Shown: one piece after another, positions 28,468-37,451 of the stretch
Numbering within the stretch: the stretch's first letter is position 1
Layout of the letters: every line of letters starts with the position of its first letter
Assembly (NCBI RefSeq): GCF_900078195.1
Contig: NZ_FJVE01000007.1
Coordinates: 1,364,001-1,428,000, forward strand
DNA length: 64,000 nt
Source: Clostridium sp. Marseille-P299
GTDB taxonomy: Bacteria > Bacillota > Clostridia > Lachnospirales > Lachnospiraceae
Reading direction: 5' to 3'
The notes under the pieces: model-generated
Database searches by the model: none
Told to the model about the DNA's origin: nothing
The model's input: only the letters and a program-made list of their open reading frames with translations
Translations under genes and position numbers: made by a program

Positions 28468-29091
28468 TTAAGAAACAAACTGATCTCTGAGCTTTTTTAA
28501 CGCCTTTTTTTCAATACGGCTAACATAACTACGGCTGATTCCAAGTTTATCTGCGATTTCTCTTTGAGTGATTTCCTTATGTCCGTTTAAACCATATCTC
28601 ATTTCTATGATCTCTTTTTCACGGTCTGTAAGTGCGGAGTCAACAAAAGAATAGAGTTTTTTTACATTGCTCTTTAACTCCATTACATCAACAATATCTT
28701 CGTCCATGCTTTCAATAATATCCAGTAAATTAATCTCATTACCTTCTTTGTCCGAACCAATTGGTTCATATAGATATACTTCTCGGGACTGTTTTTTACC
28801 ACTTCGTAACATCATTAATAGCTCGTTATCAATACATCTAGAAGCATAAGTTGCAAGTCTTATTCCTTTTTCGGTATCAAAGGTGTCAATCGATTTAATT
28901 AATCCAATGGTTCCTATTGAAATTAAATCATCAGTTTCTCGGTCTTGCGTGTTATATTTCTTAACAATGTGTGCTACTAAACGAAGATTACGCTCGATCA
29001 ATATATCTCTCGCAACCCGGTTGCCAGAACGACATTGTAAAAGCATTTCATTTTCTTCCTTTGCGCTTAACGGTTTTGGGAATGATTTCAA
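28468..29091 (-). CDS. sigK: sporulation sigma factor SigK
   Basis: 207 residues of the sigma-70 family. It has FPKPLSAKEEN at the N-terminus, NLRLVAHIVKKY, DLISIGTIGLIKSIDTFD (region 2), PIGSDKEGNEINLLDI, and region 4 with a helix-turn-helix (ITQREIADKLGISRSYVSRIEKKAL, split here as two adjacent motifs). This matches sigma-K of late mother-cell sporulation. Translation begins at a TTG 5-6 nt after GAGGTG, and an in-frame TGA lies four codons upstream. There is therefore no pro-sequence, unlike B. subtilis pro-sigma-K, and no skin-like interruption. Confidence 0.9.
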   Translation of the reverse strand: MKSFPKPLSAKEENEMLLQCRSGNRVARDILIERNLRLVAHIVKKYNTQDRETDDLISIGTIGLIKSIDTFDTEKGIRLATYASRCIDNELLMMLRSGKKQSREVYLYEPIGSDKEGNEINLLDIIESMDEDIVDVMELKSNVKKLYSFVDSALTDREKEIIEMRYGLNGHKEITQREIADKLGISRSYVSRIEKKALKKLRDQFVS

Positions 29092-29191
29092 GAGGGCACC
29101 TCAACGCTTAGGGTTTACTATTACTCTATGACTGTTGGACAGTTTCAGTGCCTTTCCACAAAAGAAAATTTATAAAAAAATTTGGGTTGTG

Positions 29192-29299
29192 AGGCAATTG
29201 GAGCAAAACAGAAAGACTCATGCTTCGATTACGATGCATAAGTACTACTAATGCATCTCCATAGGCGCATTCGTTCTTTCTGTTTTGCTCCAATTGCCT
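29192..29299. repeat. perfect 25-bp inverted repeat upstream of sigK
   Basis: Arms at 29192-29216 and 29275-29299 are exact reverse complements. They begin AGGCAATTGGAGC and are separated by 58 nt that also contain a short GATGCAT-type symmetry. It lies in the 438-nt divergent region between sigK and the M23 peptidase gene. The rest of that region (29300-29529) is very T-rich on the + strand. It could be a bidirectional terminator-like structure, a protein-binding palindrome or a small repeat element. Confidence 0.8.
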
Positions 29300-29529
29300 G
29301 TACATTTTTTGGATTTAAACTGTTTTTTGTTTTTTATTGTTTTTATTATATGGTTTTGGTATTAGATTGTGGTATAAAATTTTGGTTCTGATTTGGTTGT
29401 GATTATATTTTATTAGATTATTTTATTGGCTTAGGGGATATGGGCTTTATATTAATTGCTTTTCTTTTGATGTACTACGAAAGTATTTTATATCATAAAA
29501 TACTATTAAGTTTGTTTTGGAGTGCTTTC

Positions 29530-30600
29530 ATGAAAATGAGGAAATATCGTTCTGTATTAATTATAGGGTTTGAATGCATTGCGCTTTTGATTTTGGGTGC
29601 TATGTTTTTAGTTAGAACTCTTGAAAATAATAAAATGGATACGCTATTGGTTGCTTCTGAAAAAGGAACTAAAAATTATATCAAATGGGTGGATTTTACG
29701 GTTACTTATGAGGCGATGGATGATGCTTATCATTATGATTTGGAGACTCATGATAATGAGATAGAATTGCATTGGATTGAACTTCTTGCTTATTTTGGGG
29801 CAAAGTTTGGTGGCGATTTTTCAAGGTATAAGAGTGCGGATATGAAAAAGCTAGCAGATTTATTGCTTAGTGGTGATGAAACTATGGGTACTATGACGGA
29901 GGATATGAAATACTATCCTTATTATTATGAGGCGTATTCGGCTGTTTTAGGTGGCTTGGTAGGGGAGTTTGAGATTCAAGTGTTAACGGATGATAAATCT
30001 GACTTGGTTTGGGAGAAACGCTATGGATTGAAAGGTTACTCACCGATTGCAAAGGATTATTATTTTTATCATTATGATGATTTTGGGGTGTCGAGGTCCT
30101 ATGGATATAAAAGGAGGCACCTTGGACATGACATGATGGGACAGATAGGTACGCCGATTATTGCTGTTGAGTCAGGGTATGTTGAGGCGATTGGATGGAA
30201 TCAGTATGGTGGTTGGAGAATTGGTATCCGAAGCTTTGATGGTAAAAGGTACTATTATTATGCGCATTTAAGAAAGGATATGCCTTATAATTCCTCTCTT
30301 GGTGAGGGGAGTATTGTAACAGCAGGGGAAGTAATTGGGTATCTTGGTAGAACTGGTTATAGTGCAAAAGAGAATACCAATAATATTTCTACTTCCCATC
30401 TTCATTTTGGATTGCAATTAATCTTTGATGAATCGCAAAAAGAGGGGTATAATGAGATTTGGGTTGATTGTTATGATTTGACTCGGTTTTTATATCGGAA
30501 TCGTTCTTTAACAAAAAGAGATGAAGATACGAATGAATTTAAACGTGTATATGATATGCTTGATCCAGCAGTAGAATATTATAAGAAGAATATGGAGTAG
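29530..30600 (+). CDS. M23-family (LytM) peptidase, membrane-anchored
   Basis: 356 residues from ATG 29530 (TTTTGGAG upstream); the frame is open further upstream but without a binding site. An N-terminal transmembrane anchor (about 8-28) is followed by a ~160-residue region without clear family. The C-terminal M23 domain has the metal ligands in HLGHDMMGQIGTP (His, Asp), YYYYAHL and HLHFGLQ. It likely cleaves peptidoglycan cross-links or acts in spore morphogenesis. Divergence from sigK hints at sporulation, but that is inference. Confidence 0.85.
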   Translation: MKMRKYRSVLIIGFECIALLILGAMFLVRTLENNKMDTLLVASEKGTKNYIKWVDFTVTYEAMDDAYHYDLETHDNEIELHWIELLAYFGAKFGGDFSRYKSADMKKLADLLLSGDETMGTMTEDMKYYPYYYEAYSAVLGGLVGEFEIQVLTDDKSDLVWEKRYGLKGYSPIAKDYYFYHYDDFGVSRSYGYKRRHLGHDMMGQIGTPIIAVESGYVEAIGWNQYGGWRIGIRSFDGKRYYYYAHLRKDMPYNSSLGEGSIVTAGEVIGYLGRTGYSAKENTNNISTSHLHFGLQLIFDESQKEGYNEIWVDCYDLTRFLYRNRSLTKRDEDTNEFKRVYDMLDPAVEYYKKNME

Positions 30601-30640
30601 CACTAGTTAGTGAGTCTGCATAAAGGTATACGGAGGTAAA

Positions 30641-32407
30641 ATGGATAAAATATATGTGAATGGAATTATACATAGCTTAGACCACGAAAACAATGATTAT
30701 GAGGCTATGGCCATCAAAGATGGTTTGATTTGTGAACTTGGAAGTAATGAGGATATATTAAAATTAAAAACGGATACAACAAAAATTTATGATTTACATA
30801 ATCAAGTCGTGTTTCCTGGATTTAATGATAGTCATATGCATATTTTAGAATACGCTATACAAGCCGAGCGAATCGATTTATCTCATGTAAAATCGATTGA
30901 TGAACTTATTTTAGTTATGAAATCCGCATTAAATGAGCATAGTAATAATGAGATTAGTAATGCTACTACTAATAATATTGAAACTAGTAATATTGTAACT
31001 ACTAATATTGAAACTAGTAATATTGAAACTAATAATATTGATACTAATTATAGAGGTACTAATAATGCTGATTCAAATAGTACTGATATACAGTGGTTGA
31101 TTGGTAGATGCATGAACCAAGATCATTTTAAAGATAAAAGAATGCCAACAAAAGACGATTTAAATAAGATTTCAACAACAATTCCCATTGTAATTCTTCG
31201 TGTTTGCCATCATATTGCCGTTGTAAATGATAAGGCTCTTGAATTATTAAGTTCGAATGGTGTTCTTCCCGCGGTAGAGGGTGGAGAATTTCTTCTTGGT
31301 AAAGATGGGAAACCTAATGGAATTTTAACTGAAAATGCATTACAACTTATTTACAATACTTTGTCTAAGCCTAGTGTATCTAAGGTTAAAGAATTGATAC
31401 TAAAAACAACAAATGAAATGGCTGCCCATGGAATTACCTCGGCTCATAGTGATGACTTTGCTTCGGTGGAGCATTTTGAAGATGTAATTACTGCATATCG
31501 TGAGTTGGGTGAGGAGAATTTATTAAAGGTTCGAGTGAATCAACAATGCCTTATAAAAGATTCTAAGGAACTCTTAGAATTTATCCATAAAGGATATGCT
31601 AGTAAGGTCTTCAATCCTTACTATTCCTTAGGTGCTCTAAAAATCTTATCCGATGGTTCTTTGGGGGCAAGAACTGCGTACTTAAGAAATCCTTATCATG
31701 ATGAACCAAGTACGAGAGGAGTTTTTGTTGAAACGAAAGAGCAATTGCTGGAACGAATGAAATTAGCAGATGATAATGGTATGCAAATTGCGGTTCACGC
31801 AATTGGAGACGGCGCAATTGAAGCGATATTAGATTGTTTTCAAGAATTAGATGCTAAGAATAATTATCGAAATCCTTTAAGACATGGAATTGTTCACTGT
31901 CAGATTACCGATAAAGAGTTATTAGAACGATTTAATAAACAGAATATCCTTGCGTATATACAGCCTATTTTCTTAGAATATGATTTGCATATGGTTGAAG
32001 ATAGGGTAGGAAAAGAGTTAGCTTCTACAAGTTATGCCTTTAATACTTTGATGGATAGTGGAGTGCATACGTCTGGTGGTTCTGATTGTCCAGTGGAGCA
32101 TTTTAATATAATGAACAATATTTATTGTGGAGTTGCTAGAAAGGATTTGTTTGGACAACCTGTGGAAGGATTTCATACTGAAGAAGCTTTGACTATGAGA
32201 CAAGCCTTGCAAGCGTTTACAATGGAAGGTGCATACGCATCAAGAGAAGAACAGGTAAAGGGAAGTTTAGAAAAAGGTAAGTATGCAGACTTTGTTGTAT
32301 TGGATAAAGATTTATTACAGATAGAGAATGAAGAAATTCGAAATGTTAATGTTTTAATGACGGTTATGGGTGGAAAAACTACATATCGTAACGAAAATTT
32401 TAATTAA
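30641..32407 (+). CDS. YtcJ-like amidohydrolase
   Basis: 588 residues, ATG behind CGGAGG. It shows the composite domain of metal-dependent amidohydrolases: KIYDLHNQVVFPGFNDSHMHILE, then LIGRCMNQDHF, DGSLGARTAYL, AVHAIGDGAIE, HCQI, and SGGSDCPVEHFN. It probably hydrolyses a cyclic or linear amide; the substrate is unknown. Residues of about 103-147 are a repeat-derived Asn/Thr/Ile/Glu-rich insert not expected in the family. The frame stays open through it. Confidence 0.85.
   Translation: MDKIYVNGIIHSLDHENNDYEAMAIKDGLICELGSNEDILKLKTDTTKIYDLHNQVVFPGFNDSHMHILEYAIQAERIDLSHVKSIDELILVMKSALNEHSNNEISNATTNNIETSNIVTTNIETSNIETNNIDTNYRGTNNADSNSTDIQWLIGRCMNQDHFKDKRMPTKDDLNKISTTIPIVILRVCHHIAVVNDKALELLSSNGVLPAVEGGEFLLGKDGKPNGILTENALQLIYNTLSKPSVSKVKELILKTTNEMAAHGITSAHSDDFASVEHFEDVITAYRELGEENLLKVRVNQQCLIKDSKELLEFIHKGYASKVFNPYYSLGALKILSDGSLGARTAYLRNPYHDEPSTRGVFVETKEQLLERMKLADDNGMQIAVHAIGDGAIEAILDCFQELDAKNNYRNPLRHGIVHCQITDKELLERFNKQNILAYIQPIFLEYDLHMVEDRVGKELASTSYAFNTLMDSGVHTSGGSDCPVEHFNIMNNIYCGVARKDLFGQPVEGFHTEEALTMRQALQAFTMEGAYASREEQVKGSLEKGKYADFVVLDKDLLQIENEEIRNVNVLMTVMGGKTTYRNENFN
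30948..31085 (+). repeat. in-frame degenerate repeats inside the amidohydrolase gene
   Basis: Repeated 9-24 nt blocks of the kind ACTAATAATATTGAAACTAGT occur here, encoding TNNIETSN-like peptides several times. They create a hydrophilic loop of about 45 residues between an N-terminal helix and the QWLIGRCMNQ strand. Every unit is a multiple of 3, so the reading frame is kept. Confidence 0.85.
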
Positions 32408-32426
32408 TTACAAGTTTGGAGGGAAC

Positions 32427-32990
32427 ATGATTGGTGCAGAGGTAATGTTACACTATGAAAATTCAGTGGAAATGCAGTTAATATTACATTGTGCGCCAGT
32501 CTTAAAAGGGCTTAAAGCTGGGAATACGATTACTTTATTACATTCTGATTTAGATAAAGTGAATCAAGTGATTAAAGATACAGAAGTTCATACGAAAACA
32601 CTGTATCAAAATAATTCCGTTGCAGTTGTCTTATTTTATCGTAGAAATCAAATGTTGAAGGTAATGAATCAAGTCGCTTATTGTGCATATTTGCTACAGC
32701 TTGGTTATCGTCCGTTAAATGTAGAGGAATGTTTTAATCAGCTTCGTAGCAAAATGTATGATTATCATAATAGGAGAAAAGTATTTCCACACGAATTGGG
32801 AGTATTTCTTGAATATCCTTTGTATGATATTCAAGAATTTATAAGACAAGGCGGTAAAAACTGCAAACTTTGTGGCTATTGGAAGGTGTATGATCAAGAG
32901 GATGATGCAAAAACTATCTTCAAGCAATATGATCAGGCTAGAAATGAGTTGCTAATGAATTATCAAGATACAGGGAAACTTATGATTTAG
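32427..32990 (+). CDS. DUF3793 family protein
   Basis: 187 residues from ATG 32427, 7 nt after GGAGGG; an upstream in-frame start overlaps the amidohydrolase gene and is unlikely. It fits DUF3793: LHCAPVLKGLKAGNTITL, VVLFYRRNQML, FPHELGVFLEYPLYDIQEFI and NCKLCGYWKVY, with C-terminal CxxC. Function is unknown; members are common in clostridia. It is only 19 nt after the amidohydrolase gene, suggesting one transcript. Confidence 0.8.
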   Translation: MIGAEVMLHYENSVEMQLILHCAPVLKGLKAGNTITLLHSDLDKVNQVIKDTEVHTKTLYQNNSVAVVLFYRRNQMLKVMNQVAYCAYLLQLGYRPLNVEECFNQLRSKMYDYHNRRKVFPHELGVFLEYPLYDIQEFIRQGGKNCKLCGYWKVYDQEDDAKTIFKQYDQARNELLMNYQDTGKLMI

Positions 32991-33148
32991 AACAAGATAT
33001 GTATAAAATGAATGAAAAACCTACCAAAGTTCATTCTAAGACCTACCAAAGTTTAATAAATCGCAATTTTAGTAAATCAGTTATTGCCTTTTTCGAACAC
33101 TTCATATAAAATGGTACAAGAAAACAAAAGAAAGGCTTGGTGGTAAGC

Positions 33149-33913
33149 ATGGCGACGACTGTTAAGTGCGCGGCAAAGATTGATAGCATCACAGAAATTA
33201 GTGATGGAATATACAGTATGTGGATTAACGAAGAGAAAATAGCGAGTGCTACAAGACCAGGACAATTTCTATCGTTATATTGCAAAGATGGGGCTAAGTT
33301 ATTACCTAGACCAATCAGTGTGTGTGAGATTAAGGAAGGCAAGATACGCCTTGTATTTCGTGCGATGGGAGCAGGTACTAAAGAAATTGCTACCTATCAG
33401 GCGGGTGAATTTATAGAAGTAATGGGACCACTTGGTAACGGATTTCCTCTTACAGAAGGAAAGCGTGCGATATTAATTGGTGGAGGTATTGGTATTCCTC
33501 CTATGCTAGAATTAGCGAAACAATTAAAATGTGAAAAGCAAGTGGTGTTAGGATATCGAGATGTTACATTTCTTGACAAAGAGTTTTTAGACTATGCGGA
33601 TGTTTATGTTGCAACAGAAGATGGTAGTGTAGGAACTAAGGGAAATGTAATTGATGCTATGAAAGAACATCAGCTTAATGCGGATGTTATTTTTGCATGT
33701 GGGCCTACTCCAATGCTTCGTGGAGTTAAGCAGTATGCGAAGGAGCATGGTATTACCGCTTGGCTTTCTTTAGAAGAGAGAATGGCATGTGGAATTGGTG
33801 CTTGTCTTGCATGTGTATGTAAGAGCAAAGAAAAAGACCATCATACCAATGTGAACAATAAACGTATCTGTAAAGATGGACCAGTATTTCTTGCAGATGA
33901 TATAGAACTTTAG
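33149..33913 (+). CDS. pyrK: dihydroorotate dehydrogenase B electron-transfer subunit PyrK
   Basis: 254 residues from ATG 33149; a TTG at 33137 is an alternative. FAD-binding domain (GQFLSLYC, LLPRPISVCE), NAD-binding segment (ILIGGGIGIPPMLELAK, FACGPTPMLRG) and the C-terminal [2Fe-2S] cysteines in MACGIGACLACVCK and RICKDGPVF. It passes electrons from PyrD to NAD+. It lies 19 nt before pyrD. Confidence 0.95.
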   Translation: MATTVKCAAKIDSITEISDGIYSMWINEEKIASATRPGQFLSLYCKDGAKLLPRPISVCEIKEGKIRLVFRAMGAGTKEIATYQAGEFIEVMGPLGNGFPLTEGKRAILIGGGIGIPPMLELAKQLKCEKQVVLGYRDVTFLDKEFLDYADVYVATEDGSVGTKGNVIDAMKEHQLNADVIFACGPTPMLRGVKQYAKEHGITAWLSLEERMACGIGACLACVCKSKEKDHHTNVNNKRICKDGPVFLADDIEL

Positions 33914-33932
33914 AAGGGGAGTGGCATAGCGA

Positions 33933-34835
33933 ATGAATACAGCAGTTAATATTGCAGGAGTAACCTTTAAAAATCCAGTTATGACAGCCTCTGGTACCTT
34001 TGGATCAGGTGCAGAATATAGTGATTTTGTTAATTTAAGTGAACTTGGAGCAGTTGTAACTAAGGGTGTTGCCAACATTCCATGGCCAGGAAATGCAACT
34101 CCTAGAATTGCAGAAACTTACGGTGGTATGTTAAATGCAATCGGTTTACAAAATCCAGGCATCGATGTGTTTGAACAAAGAGATATCCCATTTTTAAAAC
34201 AATTTGATACAAAAATTATCGTAAATGTTTGTGGTAAGACAACAGAAGACTATATCGAAGTTGTAGAACGATTAGGAAACTGTGACGTGGATATGCTTGA
34301 AATTAATATCTCTTGTCCAAACGTAAAAGAAGGCGGAATTGCTTTCGGACAAAACCCTAAGATGGTAGAAGCAATTACCTCTGAAATTAAAAAGAGAGCA
34401 AAACAGCCAATTATCATGAAACTTAGTCCAAACGTAACGGATATTACAGAAACTGCAAAGGCAGCAGAAGCAGGTGGAGCAGACGCTTTATCACTCATTA
34501 ATACTTTAACTGGTATGAAGATTGATATTAACAAACGTAATTTTGTTTTAGCCAATAAAACAGGTGGATTATCTGGCCCAGCGGTGAAACCAATTGCAAT
34601 CCGTATGGTTTACCAAACTGCTAATGCAGTAAAATTACCAATCATCGGTATGGGCGGTATTGCTACAGCAGAAGATGCATTAGAGTTTATTATGGCAGGT
34701 GCGACTGCAGTTGCGGTTGGTACAGCAAACTTTATCAATCCTTATGCAACAGTAGATGTAATTAAGGGAATTAATGAATATATGAAATTAAATCAAATCA
34801 ACGATATCAATGAATTAATTGGTTGCGTGAAATAG
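33933..34835 (+). CDS. pyrD: dihydroorotate dehydrogenase B catalytic subunit PyrD
   Basis: 300 residues. FMN barrel with NPVMTASGTFGSG, the ISCPNVKEGG segment with the family 1B catalytic Cys, IMKLSPNVTDI, and phosphate-binding IIGMGGIATAEDALEFIMAGA. It oxidises dihydroorotate to orotate in UMP synthesis. Type 1B is indicated by the adjacent pyrK. Confidence 0.96.
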   Translation: MNTAVNIAGVTFKNPVMTASGTFGSGAEYSDFVNLSELGAVVTKGVANIPWPGNATPRIAETYGGMLNAIGLQNPGIDVFEQRDIPFLKQFDTKIIVNVCGKTTEDYIEVVERLGNCDVDMLEINISCPNVKEGGIAFGQNPKMVEAITSEIKKRAKQPIIMKLSPNVTDITETAKAAEAGGADALSLINTLTGMKIDINKRNFVLANKTGGLSGPAVKPIAIRMVYQTANAVKLPIIGMGGIATAEDALEFIMAGATAVAVGTANFINPYATVDVIKGINEYMKLNQINDINELIGCVK

Positions 34836-34915
34836 TTTAATTTTTTTTGCCTAAATATAGGTGAGAGAATAGGTATATTCTGGTAAGAAACTGGTTAAAA
34901 TGAAAGGAGCTTATT

Positions 34916-35587
34916 ATGGAGCAATATAAAAAAGATTTTATCGAATTTATGGTAGACTGTGGAGTTTTAAAGTTTGGAGATTTCGTTACTAAAAGTGGAA
35001 GAAAAACACCTTTCTTTGTAAATACAGGATTTTATAGAACTGGAAAGCAATTAAGAAAACTTGGTGAATATTATGCAAGAGCAATTGCAGATGCATATGG
35101 TTTTGATTTTGATATTTTATTTGGACCAGCATATAAAGGAATTCCACTAAGCGTTGCTACTTCCATGGCAATTAGTGAATTTTATGATAAGGAAATCAAA
35201 TATTGTTCCAACCGTAAAGAAGTAAAAGATCACGGTGATACTGGTATTTTACTTGGTAGCCCAATCAATGATGGAGATAAGGTTGTAATTATTGAAGATG
35301 TAACAACAGCTGGAACTTCCATTGGTGAAACAATGCCTATTTTAAATGCACAAGGCGATGTTAGTGTATTAGGACTTGTTGTTTCTGTGGATCGTATGGA
35401 ACGTGGAAAAGGCGAAAAGAGTGCGTTAAAAGAGATTGAAGAAGTGTATGGTATTAAAACAACTGCGATTGTTACAATGAAAGAAGTAGTTGAACATTTA
35501 TACAATAAGCCTTATAATGGTAATATCATTATTGACGATACGATAAAGAATGCCATTGACGCTTATTATGAACAATACGGTGCATAA
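34916..35587 (+). CDS. pyrE: orotate phosphoribosyltransferase PyrE
   Basis: 223 residues, ATG behind GAAAGGAGC. N-terminal KSGRKTPFFVNTG, GPAYKGIPLS, and the PRPP loop VVIIEDVTTAGTS. It makes OMP from orotate and PRPP, the step after PyrK/PyrD. The other pyr genes and pyrR are not in the window. Confidence 0.96.
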   Translation: MEQYKKDFIEFMVDCGVLKFGDFVTKSGRKTPFFVNTGFYRTGKQLRKLGEYYARAIADAYGFDFDILFGPAYKGIPLSVATSMAISEFYDKEIKYCSNRKEVKDHGDTGILLGSPINDGDKVVIIEDVTTAGTSIGETMPILNAQGDVSVLGLVVSVDRMERGKGEKSALKEIEEVYGIKTTAIVTMKEVVEHLYNKPYNGNIIIDDTIKNAIDAYYEQYGA

Positions 35588-35629
35588 GATAAGTAGAAAT
35601 ATAACCATTACAATTAGAAAGGCATGGGG

Positions 35630-35785
35630 ATGAATATGGAAAGAGTTTATAGAACAATGAAATCCGTCGGAGTTTTCGACTTGGTAATTGGAATCTGTGT
35701 TACAGTCTTTGGCTGTTTAGCTGGTGCTTTAATTATTACAAATGGTGCAAGATTACTACATAGGAAAAAAGAGATTCTCTTTTAA
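35630..35785 (+). CDS. 51-residue single-pass membrane peptide
   Basis: A short gene starting MNMERVYRTMKSVGVFD. One hydrophobic helix (LVIGICVTVFGCLAGALII, about residues 18-36) is followed by TNGARLLHRKKEILF. A GAAAGGCATGGGG site lies 7 nt before the ATG at 35630. A terminator follows, so it is probably cotranscribed with pyrE, 42 nt upstream. Positive charge at the C-terminus suggests the tail is cytoplasmic. No family is recognised. Confidence 0.6.
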   Translation: MNMERVYRTMKSVGVFDLVIGICVTVFGCLAGALIITNGARLLHRKKEILF

Positions 35786-35820
35786 TGAGAGGTCATTGAC
35801 TTAATAACACTGAAACATTA

Positions 35821-35857
35821 GGAGAATGTTACAAATTTAATTGTAACGTTCTCTTTT
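35821..35857 (+). terminator. terminator of the pyrKDE unit
   Basis: A 13-bp stem with one mismatch (35822-35834 with 35841-35853), a 6-nt loop and TTTT. It lies 36 nt after the small membrane peptide gene. Confidence 0.9.
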
Positions 35858-35932
35858 GCTTTACTTCGGCATAGAGCTATTGTATAATTGAAACAGAAAA
35901 TATGATTTATAACAGAAATTATGTTATAAATA

Positions 35933-36060
35933 AATTATATAGTTTTGTTTTAAATAAATTATAAAGTTTTTTTAAAATAAATTATATAGTTTGGTATTAA
36001 AATCATTATATAGTTTTGTTTTAAATTTTATTTAGATTTGTTTTTAAATAAATTTGCTTA
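35933..36060. repeat. A/T-rich degenerate tandem repeat, ~28-30 nt unit
   Basis: About four degenerate copies of TAAATTATATAGTTTTGTTT-like sequence lie upstream of galK. No gene is present in 35858-36270; the only other features are the 16-nt array that follows and A/T-rich DNA. Confidence 0.7.
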
Positions 36061-36134
36061 GAAACGAACTTAGTTAGAAACAAACTTAGTTAGAAACAAA
36101 CTCAGTTAGAAACGAACTTAGTTAAAATCAAACT
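36061..36134. repeat. 16-nt tandem repeat, 4.5 copies
   Basis: Units at 36061, 36077, 36093 and 36109 follow the pattern GAAAC(G/A)AACT(T/C)AGTTA, plus a decayed partial copy at 36125. There are no spacers, so this is a minisatellite and not a CRISPR array. Confidence 0.9.
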
Positions 36135-36270
36135 TTATAATTCCAATAAAGTATTGAAATACCAGTGTAACAGATTTAATTTCTAAGAAGAATAAATGCA
36201 TTATATATACTAGCATTATATTTATACTTGATTAACAAGAACAGTTATTAAAATTGAAAGGCATGGTATA

Positions 36271-37437
36271 ATGATGAAGGATGTGTTATTAAAGGAATTT
36301 GGGCGTATTTTTGGAGATACTGATCGTGCACAAGTTTTTTTTGCACCAGGAAGAGTGAACTTAATTGGTGAACATACGGATTACAATGGAGGTCATGTTT
36401 TTCCGTGTGCTCTAACTATAGGTACATATGCAGTTGCAAGGAAAAATAGTGGTACTACCTTACGTTTTTACTCAATGAATTTTGAAAACTTAGGAATTAT
36501 TGAGGCAGATGTAAATGATCTTAAGAATGAAAAAAATCACGATTGGGCGAATTATCCCAAAGGTATGATTAAGATTTTAAAGGATGAGAACTTTTTGATT
36601 GATGAGGGAATGGATGTTTTATATTATGGAAATATCCCAAATTCCTCTGGCTTATCTTCCTCAGCTTCCTTAGAGGTATTGACAGCATATCTTTGTAAAG
36701 AATTATTTGGATTGGAATTACATAATATAAATATAGCATTACTTGCGCAAAAGGCCGAGAATACATTTATCGGTGTTAATTGTGGAATCATGGACCAGTT
36801 TGCAATCGCTATGGGGAAAAAAGATCATGCAATCTTTTTAGATACTGCCACCTTAGAGTATGAGTATGCCCCAATTATATTAGAGGGTAAGAAAATTGTA
36901 ATCGCATGTAGCAATAAAAAACGTGGACTTGGTGATTCAAAGTATAATGAAAGAAGAAGAGAATGTGAAGAAGCACTTCAGTTTCTTCAGACCAAAGCAG
37001 ATATTAAAAACCTTGGTGATTTAACAGAAGAGGCATTTGAAGAAATCAAAGCAGTTATTCCAGATGAAATAAGAAGAAAACGTGCAAAGCATGCGATTTA
37101 TGAAAATCAAAGAACAATAAAAGCGGTAAAGGCATTAAAAGATAATGATATTAAGCTATTTGGTAAATTAATGAATCAATCCCATATATCACTTCGTGAC
37201 GATTATGAGGTGACTGGAGTTGAATTAGATACATTAGTTGAAGTAGCATGGGAACAAGTAGGTGTTATAGGTTCTCGTATGACCGGTGCAGGTTTTGGTG
37301 GATGCACGGTAAGTATTGTAGAAGATATTTTTGTTGACGACTTTATAATAAACGTCGGAACAAAATATAAAGAAAGAATTGGTTATGCTGCCGACTTTTA
37401 TGTCGTAGAAGTTGGCGACGGCCCAAGGATTATTTAA
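36271..37437 (+). CDS. galK: galactokinase GalK
   Basis: 388 residues. GHMP kinase with APGRVNLIGEHTDYNGG at the N-terminus, the ATP loop IPNSSGLSSSASLEV, GVNCGIMDQFAIAMG, and C-terminal GSRMTGAGFGGC. It phosphorylates galactose to galactose-1-phosphate. Two adjacent in-frame ATGs (36271, 36274) follow GAAAGGC. galE follows after 14 nt; no galT lies in the window. Confidence 0.97.
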   Translation: MMKDVLLKEFGRIFGDTDRAQVFFAPGRVNLIGEHTDYNGGHVFPCALTIGTYAVARKNSGTTLRFYSMNFENLGIIEADVNDLKNEKNHDWANYPKGMIKILKDENFLIDEGMDVLYYGNIPNSSGLSSSASLEVLTAYLCKELFGLELHNINIALLAQKAENTFIGVNCGIMDQFAIAMGKKDHAIFLDTATLEYEYAPIILEGKKIVIACSNKKRGLGDSKYNERRRECEEALQFLQTKADIKNLGDLTEEAFEEIKAVIPDEIRRKRAKHAIYENQRTIKAVKALKDNDIKLFGKLMNQSHISLRDDYEVTGVELDTLVEVAWEQVGVIGSRMTGAGFGGCTVSIVEDIFVDDFIINVGTKYKERIGYAADFYVVEVGDGPRII

Positions 37438-37451
37438 GGAGGAATAGTAAC

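Noticed and set aside
28468..29091. A skin-like element interrupting sigK.
   Set aside because: The gene runs continuously from region 1 to region 4 without interruption or recombinase genes nearby.
33015..33056. Two direct copies of ACCTACCAAAGTT upstream of pyrK.
   Set aside because: They are too short and too few to call a regulatory element; no PyrR-type attenuator structure surrounds them.
36061..36134. Regularly repeated 16-nt units that might suggest a CRISPR array.
   Set aside because: Units are directly adjacent with no spacers, and no cas genes are present.
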